A stretch of 64,000 bases of DNA, from positions 1 to 64,000 of the forward strand of contig NZ_MUHH01000004.1 of NCBI RefSeq assembly GCF_002217475.1. The letters are read 5' to 3'. Each line of letters opens with the position of its first letter. Positions within the stretch are counted from its first letter, which is position 1. Origin of the DNA: Flavobacterium tructae. GTDB taxonomy: Bacteria > Bacteroidota > Bacteroidia > Flavobacteriales > Flavobacteriaceae. Position numbers and translations under genes: made by a program. The notes under the pieces are model-generated. The model ran no database searches, had not been told where the DNA came from, and was given only the letters and a program-made list of their open reading frames with translations. Below, piece by piece: positions 17,777 through 27,032 of the stretch.

Positions 17777-20164
17777 ATGAAATATCTTAGTTTAAGAACA
17801 TCAAAGTTTTTATTTATTATCAGCCTCTTATTTTCAGTCTTTTCTTCTTTTGCACAACAAAATGGTGGAAAAATTAAAGGACAAATCACAACCTCTGACG
17901 GAAAATCGGCTTCGGGAGTTATTATTACACTTAAAAATTCAAGATATAAAACCATTTCAAATATTGACGGCAGCTTTAGACTGAACAAAATTGCAGAGAA
18001 TATTTATACACTACAAGCTTCATTATCGGGTTACGAAACGATTGAACAGGAAGTTACGGTTGCCAACAATGAAACGACCAATGTGACTTTGCAATTGAAA
18101 TTTAATGGTAAAGAAACCAGAGCTTCTGAAGACAATGGTGACCAACTCGATGAAATTATCGTTTCAGCGAGCAGAAAAGTAGAAACCTTATCAAAAACAC
18201 CTTCTTCGGTAACCGTAATCAACGCTAAGGATATTGAAGACTTATCAATTGTAAGTTCAAATATTGCCAATACTGTGGCATTTGCAGTTCCGGGTTTGGG
18301 ATCGGGTACAAACAATACAGGGAATTACGGTCAGACACTTCGCGGAAGAAATCCCTTAGTTTTGATTGATGGGATTCCGCAATCGACACCGTTGAAATCT
18401 GCAGGACGTGAACTGCGTTCTATAGATCCTTCGGTAATTGAACGTATCGAAGTCATTAAGGGAGCAACTGCCATTTATGGGAATGGTGCTGACGGAGGTT
18501 TGATTAATTACATTACAAAATCAGGTAAAACTCAGAAGAAATTTGCCGGATACAGTGAGGCAGGAACTAACGGAAATATAAAAGGTGACAGTACATTAGG
18601 ATACCGATTCAATCAGCAGTTTTACGGAAAAATCAGTAAGTTTAACTATATGGTAGGCGGAACTTATGAAAAAACGGGTGTTTTTCGTGATGGAGGAGGG
18701 AAGGTTATTTCTCCTGAATACGGATTAGGGGAAACTAAAACGTATAATGTGTTTACCAAAGTAGGTTACGATTTAACTCCTAAGCAAAGAATTGACTTCA
18801 TGTACAATTACTTCAGTTCGAATCAGGATTCGGATTTTATCCTTAAAAATGGAGTATACGGTGTAAGCCCGGCAATTGGAGTATTGGGTAACAGGCCTGG
18901 TGTAGACGAAGGAAATCGTTACAATCATAACGCTAATCTTCAATATGTAAACAGAGGGATTTTTGGAAGCACTTCACTTACAGCTAACTTGTATTTTCAG
19001 GATTTCCTGACGGCATTTTCTAACTCTACTTTTTTCTACGGAAGCGGACAATCACAAACAGCATCTACTAAAAAAGGGTTAAGAGTATATTTGAATTCTC
19101 CTTTTGTAATTTCGTCAAACTTCACAGGTGATGTGACTTACGGATTCGATTTACTAAACGATAAAACGAATCAAAAACTGGTTGACGGACGTGTTTGGGT
19201 TCCGAACATCGATATGGTCAATTTGGCACCATATGCGCAATTATCGACACAGTTGTTTGGTGACTGGAATGTAAAAGCAGGTTTACGTGCAGAAAATATT
19301 AAAATCAATATCGACGATTATAATACTCTTGCTACCGGTGCAAATGGAGCGGGAAGTATCGCTGTAAAAGGTGGTGAACTTAATTATGATGCTTTTGTTT
19401 TTAATACAGGTATTCGATATTCAAGATTTAAATTCTTCAATCCGTTTGTGAGTTTTTCTCAGGCTTTTTCTGTATTTGATTTAGGAAGGGTTTTAACCAA
19501 TGCAAAACAGGATGCCATCTCTAAGTTAGAGACAGAACCAATTATTGTCAACAACTATGAAGGAGGTTTTAGCAGTCAGTTAGGGAAATTCAATTTAAGT
19601 GCTTCTTATTATTTGAGTACATCAAAATTAGGAACCAATTTGATTCAGGTAGACGGATTTTTAGTAGCAGAACGTTTGCCGGAAAGAGTTTGGGGATATG
19701 AAGTTCAGGCCGATTACCAAATTCTTAAGGAATTGACAGTAGGGGGTAACTATGCAAATGTACAGGGAAGAGGGGATAAAGATTCTGACGGGAACTTTTA
19801 CGGACCAAACGATATTTATTTGAAATCAAACCGAATTCCTCCGGTTAAAATTACAGGTTACGCAAAGTATGGCGGTAAAAGATTAAATGTTGAATTGTAC
19901 TGGATGTACGTTGGTGATCGTGATGTTTTCAAACCAAATGCAAAAGGAGCTTATGCCATTGGTGAAGGACCAATTCATTCGTTCAATTTATGGAATCTGG
20001 CATCTGCTTATAAAGTAACAGATAGCATCCGTGTTAAACTTGGAATTGAAAATATATTCAATACCGATTATTATCCAACGACTTCGCAATTTTTCGGTAC
20101 AAATGCCAATTATACAAGAGGAAACGGTACCAGATTTAATTTAGCACTGGGATATAGCTTCTAA
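17777..20164 (+). CDS. TonB-dependent siderophore receptor
   Basis: Outer-membrane receptor of 795 aa. Signal peptide 1-27 (cut after SSFAQ), carboxypeptidase-regulatory-like domain (about 32-110), TonB-box-like DEIIVSA (about 127-133), plug (about 140-255: VETLSKTPSSVTVINAKDIE, TLRGRNPLVLIDGIPQS, RIEVIKGATAIYGNGADGGL) and a barrel ending ALGYSF. Plug sequences of this form are typical of ferri-siderophore receptors. It is divergent from the PepSY reductase candidate and convergent with the biosynthesis operon, with which it shares an operator-like sequence. The natural substrate is therefore probably the siderophore made by 31638-20350. Heterologous hydroxamates are a possible alternative. 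Confidence 0.92.
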   Translation: MKYLSLRTSKFLFIISLLFSVFSSFAQQNGGKIKGQITTSDGKSASGVIITLKNSRYKTISNIDGSFRLNKIAENIYTLQASLSGYETIEQEVTVANNETTNVTLQLKFNGKETRASEDNGDQLDEIIVSASRKVETLSKTPSSVTVINAKDIEDLSIVSSNIANTVAFAVPGLGSGTNNTGNYGQTLRGRNPLVLIDGIPQSTPLKSAGRELRSIDPSVIERIEVIKGATAIYGNGADGGLINYITKSGKTQKKFAGYSEAGTNGNIKGDSTLGYRFNQQFYGKISKFNYMVGGTYEKTGVFRDGGGKVISPEYGLGETKTYNVFTKVGYDLTPKQRIDFMYNYFSSNQDSDFILKNGVYGVSPAIGVLGNRPGVDEGNRYNHNANLQYVNRGIFGSTSLTANLYFQDFLTAFSNSTFFYGSGQSQTASTKKGLRVYLNSPFVISSNFTGDVTYGFDLLNDKTNQKLVDGRVWVPNIDMVNLAPYAQLSTQLFGDWNVKAGLRAENIKINIDDYNTLATGANGAGSIAVKGGELNYDAFVFNTGIRYSRFKFFNPFVSFSQAFSVFDLGRVLTNAKQDAISKLETEPIIVNNYEGGFSSQLGKFNLSASYYLSTSKLGTNLIQVDGFLVAERLPERVWGYEVQADYQILKELTVGGNYANVQGRGDKDSDGNFYGPNDIYLKSNRIPPVKITGYAKYGGKRLNVELYWMYVGDRDVFKPNAKGAYAIGEGPIHSFNLWNLASAYKVTDSIRVKLGIENIFNTDYYPTTSQFFGTNANYTRGNGTRFNLALGYSF

Positions 20165-20204
20165 GAGATAGCTTTTCAAATAGTATTATTTTGTTTTTTT
20201 ATTT

Positions 20205-20242
20205 AAAAGGTTCCTGACGCGGTTTTGTCAGGAGCCTTTTTT
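20205..20242. terminator. strong hairpin terminator between convergent genes
   Basis: Stem AAAAGGTTCCTGAC / GTCAGGAGCCTTTT (one G-T wobble) with the loop GCGGTTTT (20219-20226), and T-runs on the 3' side in both directions. It can end the receptor transcript on the plus strand and backstop the siderophore operon on the minus strand. Confidence 0.85.
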
Positions 20243-20267
20243 GTTTTGGAAGGATATAAAAAAGTCA

Positions 20268-20325
20268 CAGTTTACAGTCTCAGTAATCAGTAAACACTGA
20301 AACTAGGTAATACGACTGTAAACTG
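20268..20325. repeat. inverted repeat CAGTTTACAGTC / GACTGTAAACTG
   Basis: Perfect 12-bp arms at 20268-20279 and 20314-20325, with further partial copies (CGACTGAAAACTGTG) just downstream. It is located 3' of the minus-strand siderophore operon and could protect or end its mRNA. Confidence 0.65.
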
Positions 20326-20349
20326 CGACTGAAAACTGTGATTGAAAAA

Positions 20350-21738
20350 CTATAAAGCTCCTTCTAATTCCAGTGACTCCTTAAGTAAAGGATAGTTTAC
20401 TTTTCCGTTTGGTGTAAGCGGAACGTCTTCTATGTGCATCACTTTTAAAGAACTGGCATGAAGATTTAGTTTGGCTTTTAGCACTTTCAGAATCAATTCT
20501 TTGTTCAGATTTTCGTCGGTGTACATTACGGCCAGATGTTTATCGTTTATTCCGATACAGATAAACGTTTGTCCGCCCAATGCATCTTTCAGCAATAATT
20601 CTGTTTCGTCAAGATTGAGACGTACTCCGAACAATTTAACGATTCGTTTGATTCGGCCAACAATATAGTAGTAACCTTCTTCATCTTTTCGGGCTTTGTC
20701 TCCGGTGTGGAGCCTTTCCTTTTCCTCATAAAACTGAAGATCGGCTCTCACATTGGCATATCCGCCGTAGACATTGGGACCAATATAAATCAATTCCTCT
20801 GTTTCGTTATCGATCTCAAAACGTCCATTTTTAACTGGTAAACCAATAGAAGTTCCTTTTCGTAGCAGATCTTTCGGAGGCAGATAAGCCATACGACCGG
20901 AGGCTTCCGTTTGACCATACTGAGCAAAGAATTGTTTGCCGAATTTCTCATTAAAATCTGAAATTGCCTCAATTAGTTTGTGGTTCAGCATTCCGCCCGT
21001 ATGAGTCAGGTAACGTAAGGAAGGATGATCTTTCTTGAAGAATCCGATACTGTACAACATCTCATAGAAGTACGGAACTCCACCTAAGGTAGAGTATCCG
21101 TAGTTTTTGAAATCGGCCCAGAATTCTTTTTGAAAAGCATCTTTATCCGTACAAACAATCTGACTGGCTTTGATACAATTGGTGGTAAAAATCGACAAGC
21201 CATACACAAAATTAATAGGTACATTTAAAGGCACTACATCATCTGACCGGATTGGCATATACTCCATAATCGATTTTGCATTGTGCACCAGGTTTTCATC
21301 AGAAAGCCTAACAAATTTAGGCGATCCTGTAGTCCCGGAAGTACTTAGCAAAAGTTTTATTTTGGCATGTATCGGGTAAATTAAATTTACGTTTCGTTTA
21401 AACAATACTATCGTTTCTGATGCATTTACCGCCGTATAACCTTCTATTTCAGTTCGCGTAGGGTCGTAGATATAATAAGGAGTATATTTCTGTTCCAGAT
21501 TTTCCTTAAAATTTTCAAGTAAACCCATTCCCAACAAAGCAATCGTAAACCTGCTCTGGTAAAAATTTAGAAGCGTTTCAATAGCCGGTAACTGATTGTC
21601 ATTGTAAATAAAAACAACTGAACGGATGTTTTCGATTTCCAGTGACTGATCCATTTCTGCAATAGATTTTGAAACTCCGGTACTGGCGTCGGTAAAAGTC
21701 AGTTTTTCATTTTTTCTGATTAAATCGTATAGTTCCAT
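20350..21738 (-). CDS. AMP-forming acyl/aryl ligase
   Basis: Adenylate-forming (ANL) enzyme, 462 aa, rather short at the N-terminus. Core motifs are complete: LLLSTSGTTGSPKFVRLS (A3, P-loop), QYGQTEASGRM (A5), LHTGDKARKDEEGYYYIVGR (A7), RIKRIVKLFGVRLNLDE (A8) and NGKVNYPLLK with the catalytic Lys (A10). It would activate a carboxylic acid as the adenylate and load it on the acyl carrier protein, whose gene ends 17 bp upstream. The pair is the last in the siderophore run. It may supply a fatty or other acyl group for the siderophore, but the 161-bp gap between the MATE and ACP genes leaves room for an independent unit. Confidence 0.88.
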   Translation of the reverse strand: MELYDLIRKNEKLTFTDASTGVSKSIAEMDQSLEIENIRSVVFIYNDNQLPAIETLLNFYQSRFTIALLGMGLLENFKENLEQKYTPYYIYDPTRTEIEGYTAVNASETIVLFKRNVNLIYPIHAKIKLLLSTSGTTGSPKFVRLSDENLVHNAKSIMEYMPIRSDDVVPLNVPINFVYGLSIFTTNCIKASQIVCTDKDAFQKEFWADFKNYGYSTLGGVPYFYEMLYSIGFFKKDHPSLRYLTHTGGMLNHKLIEAISDFNEKFGKQFFAQYGQTEASGRMAYLPPKDLLRKGTSIGLPVKNGRFEIDNETEELIYIGPNVYGGYANVRADLQFYEEKERLHTGDKARKDEEGYYYIVGRIKRIVKLFGVRLNLDETELLLKDALGGQTFICIGINDKHLAVMYTDENLNKELILKVLKAKLNLHASSLKVMHIEDVPLTPNGKVNYPLLKESLELEGAL

Positions 21739-21755
21739 AAGTTTAGTGGTCTATT

Positions 21756-21998
21756 CTAATTGATTTCAAATCCGTATTTTTTAAGAATGTCTTTAATTTT
21801 TGCTACACTTCCCATCTCCAGAATGTCTTCCATTTCGATTGAGATTTTATAAGTACTTTCAAGTTCTTCTACTAATACCAAATGACTCATCGAATCCCAT
21901 TCGGCTATAGCCTGATATTCCAGTCCGTCGTTTACTGATTCAACAGGAATTTCAAAAGCTCTTGCAAATACTCCGTGTAATTGTTCTATTGTACTCAT
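21756..21998 (-). CDS. acyl carrier protein
   Basis: Small acidic carrier of 80 aa. Helix I is followed by the phosphopantetheine attachment site EWDSMSHL, with Ser36 as the modified residue, then helices typical of ACP (LVLVEELESTYKISIEMEDIL, SVAKIKDILKKYG). The DSM site differs from the DSL of fatty-acid-synthase ACP, as is common in dedicated ACPs. It lies directly upstream of the AMP-forming ligase, so the two form a loading module. The partner that takes the acyl group is probably the GNAT part of the NIS fusion protein or an unlinked enzyme; this is inference. Confidence 0.9.
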   Translation of the reverse strand: MSTIEQLHGVFARAFEIPVESVNDGLEYQAIAEWDSMSHLVLVEELESTYKISIEMEDILEMGSVAKIKDILKKYGFEIN

Positions 21999-22045
21999 TG
22001 TTCTATTATTTAATATTAAATTGATATTTTTTATTTGTGTTACTC

Positions 22046-22135
22046 TTTCACGCAGATTCTGCGGATTCAGGCAGATTTCAATTTGATTTAATAATCTGTG
22101 TACATCTGCTCAATCTTTTTAAAATCTGCGTGAAA
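22046..22135. repeat. inverted repeat with perfect 13-bp ends in the siderophore operon
   Basis: TTTCACGCAGATT (22046-22058) and AATCTGCGTGAAA (22123-22135) are perfect inverted ends. Inside are GCGGATTCAGGCAGATTT and AATCTGTGTACATCTGCT. The 90-bp element fills most of the gap between the MATE and ACP genes. It looks like a small non-autonomous repeat, and as RNA it would form a long hairpin. Confidence 0.75.
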
Positions 22136-22159
22136 CAATTTTTTTGAATTTTGATTTTA

Positions 22160-23566
22160 TTAAACCTTTGTATGTTTCCATTTTCCTTTTCGGAAGACGA
22201 CAATACAAGCCACTGCCAATATAATTTCTGAAACAAGGATGGCTGTAAAAACACCGTTTGATCCCAGGTCAAAAGAAATTCCCAGAGCATAGGCAAGCGG
22301 AATCTGTATGACATAGAACATTAGGATGTATAGCCAGGTCACCACTTTTACTTCACCGGCAGCATTAAGGGCTCTTGAAATCACCATCGTATAACCTAAT
22401 AAGATGTAGGCTATCGAAATTAGATGAATGTACATGGTACTAAAAGAGATCACCTCAGGAATATCAGTAAAGATTTTTATGACCGGAACAGCAAGGAATA
22501 TCCAGGAAATTCCAATTAAAACCAGAAATCCCATGTTTAACATTCCCGCTCTCCAAACTGATTTTTCGGCGCGTTCGGGCTGTTTCGCTCCCAGATTTTG
22601 TCCGGTTAAAATTCCTGCTGCATTTCCAAGACCCCAAGCCGGCATCGTAGCGATAGAAGTGACTCTTTGTGCCAGAATGTAACCTGCAAGAGCACTTTCG
22701 CCAAAATGCGACATGATCTTAATCATGAACACCCAGCTTGATGCCGGAATGATGAATTGTACGGTACCGCCAAAAGCCAGTTTCAGTACTCTTTTGAAAA
22801 TAGCAAGATTAAAGACCATTTGTGCCAGACCAATTTTTAACATGGTTTTTGCCCTTATCAGATACCAGGCCTGATACAGCACTCCAATTACTCTCGCAAT
22901 TAAAGTAGCCAGTCCAACTCCCAATAAACCGTATGCCGGAACAGGACCCCAGCCATAAATAAATACGGGACACAGTATAATGTTCAATGCATTGGAAAGC
23001 CACAGTATTCTCATGGCAGTCGAGGCGTCTCCAACACCTCGAAAGATTCCATTTACGACGATTCGAAGAATCAAAAATCCGCTGGAAGCAAACATGACGA
23101 TGCCGTAAGTTCTTCCTTCCTCAACCATAGCATCCGAAAGTCCCATGGCACTCATAATATCGGTGGTCCAGATGGTGCAGACAATACTAATCAGGGCGGC
23201 AATAGGCACTGTAGCATAAATCACCTGCATGGTGGTCTGACCTGCCGCTTTGAATTTTTTCTCGCCAATTCTTCTGGAAATCATCGCTGAAGCCGCTATC
23301 CCCAAACCAATGGAAACCGAATAACAAAAAGTGATGAAAGTAGTGGTCGCTCCCGCAATTGAAATAGCATTCGTACCCAATCGGCTAACAAAGAACAGAT
23401 TGGAACATACAAATAGTGATTCCATCAGAAGCTCAACCACCATTGGAACTGACAGTAAAAGAATGGTTTTGTTAATGCTGCCCGAAGTGAAGTTTTTTTC
23501 ACTTCCGGCAAGAGAACGCCTTAATAAACCAAAGAAGGAGCGTGTTTTTAAAAGGGCTTCTTTCAT
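22160..23566 (-). CDS. MATE-family efflux transporter, siderophore exporter candidate
   Basis: Inner-membrane protein, 468 aa, with about 12 hydrophobic segments. The N-terminal half has SVPMVVELLMESLFVCSNLF and NAISIAGATTTFITF; the second half has the internal repeat (AWGLGNAAGILTGQNLGAKQ, ERAEKSVWRAG) typical of MATE cation/drug antiporters. The start codon overlaps the stop of the upstream NIS synthetase (TAATG, sharing one base), so translation is coupled. Export of the newly made siderophore across the inner membrane is therefore the likely role. A cytoplasmic tail ends KGKWKHTKV. Confidence 0.9.
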   Translation of the reverse strand: MKEALLKTRSFFGLLRRSLAGSEKNFTSGSINKTILLLSVPMVVELLMESLFVCSNLFFVSRLGTNAISIAGATTTFITFCYSVSIGLGIAASAMISRRIGEKKFKAAGQTTMQVIYATVPIAALISIVCTIWTTDIMSAMGLSDAMVEEGRTYGIVMFASSGFLILRIVVNGIFRGVGDASTAMRILWLSNALNIILCPVFIYGWGPVPAYGLLGVGLATLIARVIGVLYQAWYLIRAKTMLKIGLAQMVFNLAIFKRVLKLAFGGTVQFIIPASSWVFMIKIMSHFGESALAGYILAQRVTSIATMPAWGLGNAAGILTGQNLGAKQPERAEKSVWRAGMLNMGFLVLIGISWIFLAVPVIKIFTDIPEVISFSTMYIHLISIAYILLGYTMVISRALNAAGEVKVVTWLYILMFYVIQIPLAYALGISFDLGSNGVFTAILVSEIILAVACIVVFRKGKWKHTKV

Positions 23567-25398
23567 TAGTTTTCTTTTGCTGTTACTATTTTTTCATGGA
23601 TTAACTGATGTAACGGATTCGGTACAAAACCACTTTTCTTCATGTGTGGAAATCCGGCCGTTTCTTCATAACCATTATACAAACGTCGGCTATTGAAAAT
23701 AAGACGTTTGAATTCAGGTATGAACATATTGTACTTGTCGAAGATTTCCTGAAGCTCAGGATGTTCTGCCTGATATTCGATGATAATGTCGTAAACACAA
23801 TTCCAAAATTCCTTCTCTGTATAGTTAGCGTTTGTAATCATAACGTGACTCAGGTATCTGAAGAAGGCATCAAAAATGGCGATTAGTATTGTTAACGGTG
23901 CATTTTCCGGATTTGGAGATGCATTAAACAAGTTATCAATAAATTCCTGTGGCAATTTTTTCTTTGCTTCTTCATTAATTAAAATATCTCCCACAAAGTC
24001 CTGCAAGGCAATACGTGTTGGCACATAATCTTTTAGAATCAGAATCACATTTTGCCCATGTGGATCGATAGATAACGAATGCTGGTAATAAATCTGAAGC
24101 ACAGGCTTAAGATACGCAGTCATATAAGCTTTGAGCCATTGTTCTGTAGAAAGACCTGACTTTTCTATAAGTTCTTGTACAAGACTTTTTCCGGTGTTGT
24201 CTACATATAATAATGCCGCCATTGTCATTAAATTCTCTCCTTCTCTAAGGGAATTTATAGGACTTTCGCGCCACATAGCACCCAGATATTCATTGTACTG
24301 GTAAGGAGGATTGTCAATTTTACTATAACTTGGGTGGGCATAGGTAACCGAAACGACTTCGCCTAAAAGTACAACTCCCATTTTTTGCAAGTGCTCGTCT
24401 TTTTTAAGAACATTTTTCAGATACTCAGTCAAACGTGGCGCTATCAATAATTGTTTAGGAGACAAACCTCTGACATGACTGGTGTTTAAAATAGACATTG
24501 ATGTTTTTACATAATGTTTATGAGGTGCACTTTCGTTGAAAAAAGTACGGATGCTTTGTTGAGGACTGTAAATGTCTTCGGTTAATTCTAATGGGATAAG
24601 ATGTTTGGAAGCAATATCATTAGAAAATTGCATCACGAGTTTATTTTGCCATTGCCATACATGCACCGGAATAAAAACATAATCATACGGATCTACATTT
24701 AATGTCGCTAACTTGCTTCTAAAGGCATCCAGTTTTTCTTTTCCAATTTCATTTTCATAAAAATCCTGATCGTCCACATCGGTCTGTAAACGCAGATTAG
24801 CTCTGTTTTTATGAGCAGCAATCCAAATTAAACGTGTTCTTTGATCAGACTCGGGATTGTATTTCGTATAATCTTCCGAGTCAAAACCAATACGCCCCTT
24901 GTTGACTATTACCCACGGGTGCCCATCGAGACTGTGTTCGATCGTTTGAAAATCAGCATCGGCCAGTTCCGCAGCAGGCACACGACGGTTTGACTGAATG
25001 AAAGCATCAGCGTATAAGGTGTGCAGTAACTCTTCGATATAATGAGCCAGGGTAAAAGAGTTAATACCAAAGGTTTCCTGAAGTTCGATAAAGAAATTAG
25101 GGACATCGATATGCTCTAATTTTACTTCATGCTCCACTTTACAAAGGCTGTCTTTAACGATATGCCAATAGTTAAGAAACCTCGGATAAGCCGAAAAAGT
25201 ATAGTAAATACTTGCGGTGTCGGTTTCTAATCTGAAATGAGTAAGGCCATCCTCATCTTTAGCGGTTATTTGAGGGTTTGCGACGTCTTCACGCATCAAT
25301 TCCGAAATACTTTTGGCGAGTAAGTTTCGATTGACCTGATTCCAAATATCGGCGTTGAGGTGCTGAGCGTCTTTAAAGGTATTTTCTGGGGTTATCAT
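23566..25398 (-). CDS. IucA/IucC-family NIS siderophore synthetase
   Basis: NRPS-independent siderophore synthetase, 610 aa, normal length for the family. IucA/IucC domain about 130-390: HPWVIVNKGRIGFDSEDY, YVFIPVHVWQWQNKLVMQF and KTSMSILNTSHVRGLSPK (ATP/carboxylate site). The FhuF-like C-terminal domain is about 410-600 (HGQNVILILKDYVPTRIALQ, NSRRLYNGYEETAGF). It joins an N-hydroxy-N-acyl diamine to citrate, succinate or a similar acid through an acyl-adenylate. With the fusion protein (27033-29474) it makes two NIS modules, the number found in two-arm citrate hydroxamates such as schizokinen or rhizobactin 1021. Its stop overlaps the MATE start by one base. Confidence 0.93.
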   Translation of the reverse strand: MITPENTFKDAQHLNADIWNQVNRNLLAKSISELMREDVANPQITAKDEDGLTHFRLETDTASIYYTFSAYPRFLNYWHIVKDSLCKVEHEVKLEHIDVPNFFIELQETFGINSFTLAHYIEELLHTLYADAFIQSNRRVPAAELADADFQTIEHSLDGHPWVIVNKGRIGFDSEDYTKYNPESDQRTRLIWIAAHKNRANLRLQTDVDDQDFYENEIGKEKLDAFRSKLATLNVDPYDYVFIPVHVWQWQNKLVMQFSNDIASKHLIPLELTEDIYSPQQSIRTFFNESAPHKHYVKTSMSILNTSHVRGLSPKQLLIAPRLTEYLKNVLKKDEHLQKMGVVLLGEVVSVTYAHPSYSKIDNPPYQYNEYLGAMWRESPINSLREGENLMTMAALLYVDNTGKSLVQELIEKSGLSTEQWLKAYMTAYLKPVLQIYYQHSLSIDPHGQNVILILKDYVPTRIALQDFVGDILINEEAKKKLPQEFIDNLFNASPNPENAPLTILIAIFDAFFRYLSHVMITNANYTEKEFWNCVYDIIIEYQAEHPELQEIFDKYNMFIPEFKRLIFNSRRLYNGYEETAGFPHMKKSGFVPNPLHQLIHEKIVTAKEN

Positions 25399-25473
25399 CT
25401 GAGTTGATTTTTAGTATGATCTAATGGTTGACTGTAATTATTTTTTGTGACTAATGTGCCGCAAAAATGTTTT

Positions 25474-25552
25474 TTGCCACTGATTTTGCAGATTCACACA
25501 GATTTGATACACAATTATTATAGTAATCTGTGAAAATCTTCTAATCTGTGGC
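25474..25552. repeat. CAGATT/AATCTG inverted repeat in the siderophore operon
   Basis: TGCCACTGATTTTGCAGATT and CACAGATT (25497-25504) pair with AATCTGTG (25525-25532) and AATCTGTGGC (25543-25552). Related in core sequence to 22046-22135 and 8831-8900. It lies in the 264-bp gap between the hydroxylase and NIS genes. Confidence 0.65.
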
Positions 25553-25597
25553 TATTTTTAGCATCATGCTAGTAGTCATGGATAGTTCTATTATTTT

Positions 25598-25630
25598 TTA
25601 ACACATAGAAACATAGGTTCTATGTGTTAA
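25598..25630. repeat. perfect 13-bp hairpin TTAACACATAGAA / TTCTATGTGTTAA
   Basis: Arms 25598-25610 and 25618-25630, loop ACATAGG. On the minus (coding) strand it is followed by A-rich, not U-rich, DNA. It is therefore not a standard terminator of the hydroxylase transcript; on the plus strand it is followed by T-rich DNA. An mRNA stability or processing element is possible. Confidence 0.65.
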
Positions 25631-25662
25631 GTGTTTTTTAATTACATCAAATGGGTTAAGAT

Positions 25663-27015
25663 CTAATGATTTACTTGCTCGTTTACTAATTCCAAAACAT
25701 TCGCTGATGAAAATTCAGGAGTTGCTCTTTGTACTCCGAATTGTTGAAAAGCAATGCGTTTTTCAACCTTATACACTTCACGATTAGCGATTTGGTTAAT
25801 GATGTACGAATTTCGATAAGCACCCATTCCTAAGTCCGGAGTCGAAAGTCCATGCGTGTGCAATTCAGCATTCTGAACAAAAATATCCGTACCGTTTTTG
25901 TCAATAGTATAATTGCGATGTACTTTGAATAAGCCATTTTCCAGTCGGCCAATTTTGTCCTGAATTCCTGAAAGAATAGCAGGTTCTTTGTATTTGTAAC
26001 CCGTTGCCAGAATCACATAATCGGTTTGATCCTCGAAAGGCTGCTCCAGTTCTGTTTGTACAAAATCAAGTAAATGCGAACCATCCGTATCTTCTTTTAC
26101 CGAAGTCAGACGCATGTTCGAACGCAATTCTACATTTAGTGGAGTGTCTTCTAAGCTCATCTCGTACAAGCTGTCGAAAATCTCGTTAATCAATTCGTGA
26201 TCAATCCCTTTGTATAGCCCATGCTGACTGTCTAAAAGCTGTTTTCTTTTTTGTGCCGAAAGACTGTGAAAATGATCTACATATTCCGGAGAAGTCAACT
26301 CCAAAGTCAGCTTAGATTTATTGTCAAGCGGGAAGAAGTGTGACGAGCGGGTGAACCATTTCAATTGTAATCCGTCTTCCGTATCCGGTAAAAGATCACG
26401 GAATACCTCGGCAGCACTTTGTCCTGAACCAATGATTGTTACCGACGCATTTTTCTGAATCTGAGGTTTGAAATACAAATATTGAGAGGCATGAATCACA
26501 TTTGGAAGAGCTTCGGTGTCAATAAAATCAGGAACATGAGGTGAAGTTCCCGTACCCAAAACTATTTTATGCGTATAATAAACAGCCGTAACACACGTCT
26601 GAGTATTGATTACCGTGACTTTATACACATCATCAACAGGGTCAATTGAAATCACCTTGTGCGAAAATTTAAGGTTGCTTAACTGAGCCGCCGCCCATTT
26701 GCAATATTCATTGTACTCTCTTCTGTAGATAAAGAAATTTTCACGGATGTAAAATTTATAAGCACGTCCGCTTTGTTTGATGTAATTTAAGAAGCTGTAT
26801 TTATTCGTAGGATCGGCCATTGTAACCAAATCGGCTAAAAACGGAACCTGTAAAGTGGCATTGTTTAACATTAAACCCGGGTGCCAGTCAAATCCTTCCG
26901 ACTGATCAAAAAACAGTGCCGATAAATCTTCAATGGGTTCGATAAGTGCGGCAAGTCCAAGGTTGAAAGGACCAATTCCAATTCCGATTACCGAATATAT
27001 TTTTTCTGTATTCAT
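25663..27015 (-). CDS. lysine/ornithine/diamine N-monooxygenase (siderophore N-hydroxylase)
   Basis: Class B flavin monooxygenase of the SidA/IucD/PvdA/DesB group, 450 aa. FAD motif IGIGIGPFNLGLAALIE at the N-terminus, substrate/FAD segment LQVPFLADLVTMADPTN, NADPH motif VTIIGSGQSAAEVFRDLL (about 188-205), the ATGYKYK motif, and the family C-terminus THGLSTPDLGMGAYRN. It hydroxylates the free amine of a diamine or amino acid, giving the hydroxylamine later acylated to a hydroxamate. With a PLP decarboxylase in the operon the substrate is probably a diamine (cadaverine, putrescine or diaminopropane) rather than the amino acid. The start is 17 bp after the fusion gene's stop. Confidence 0.94.
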   Translation of the reverse strand: MNTEKIYSVIGIGIGPFNLGLAALIEPIEDLSALFFDQSEGFDWHPGLMLNNATLQVPFLADLVTMADPTNKYSFLNYIKQSGRAYKFYIRENFFIYRREYNEYCKWAAAQLSNLKFSHKVISIDPVDDVYKVTVINTQTCVTAVYYTHKIVLGTGTSPHVPDFIDTEALPNVIHASQYLYFKPQIQKNASVTIIGSGQSAAEVFRDLLPDTEDGLQLKWFTRSSHFFPLDNKSKLTLELTSPEYVDHFHSLSAQKRKQLLDSQHGLYKGIDHELINEIFDSLYEMSLEDTPLNVELRSNMRLTSVKEDTDGSHLLDFVQTELEQPFEDQTDYVILATGYKYKEPAILSGIQDKIGRLENGLFKVHRNYTIDKNGTDIFVQNAELHTHGLSTPDLGMGAYRNSYIINQIANREVYKVEKRIAFQQFGVQRATPEFSSANVLELVNEQVNH

Positions 27016-27032
27016 TGTGGTTATTTTATGAA

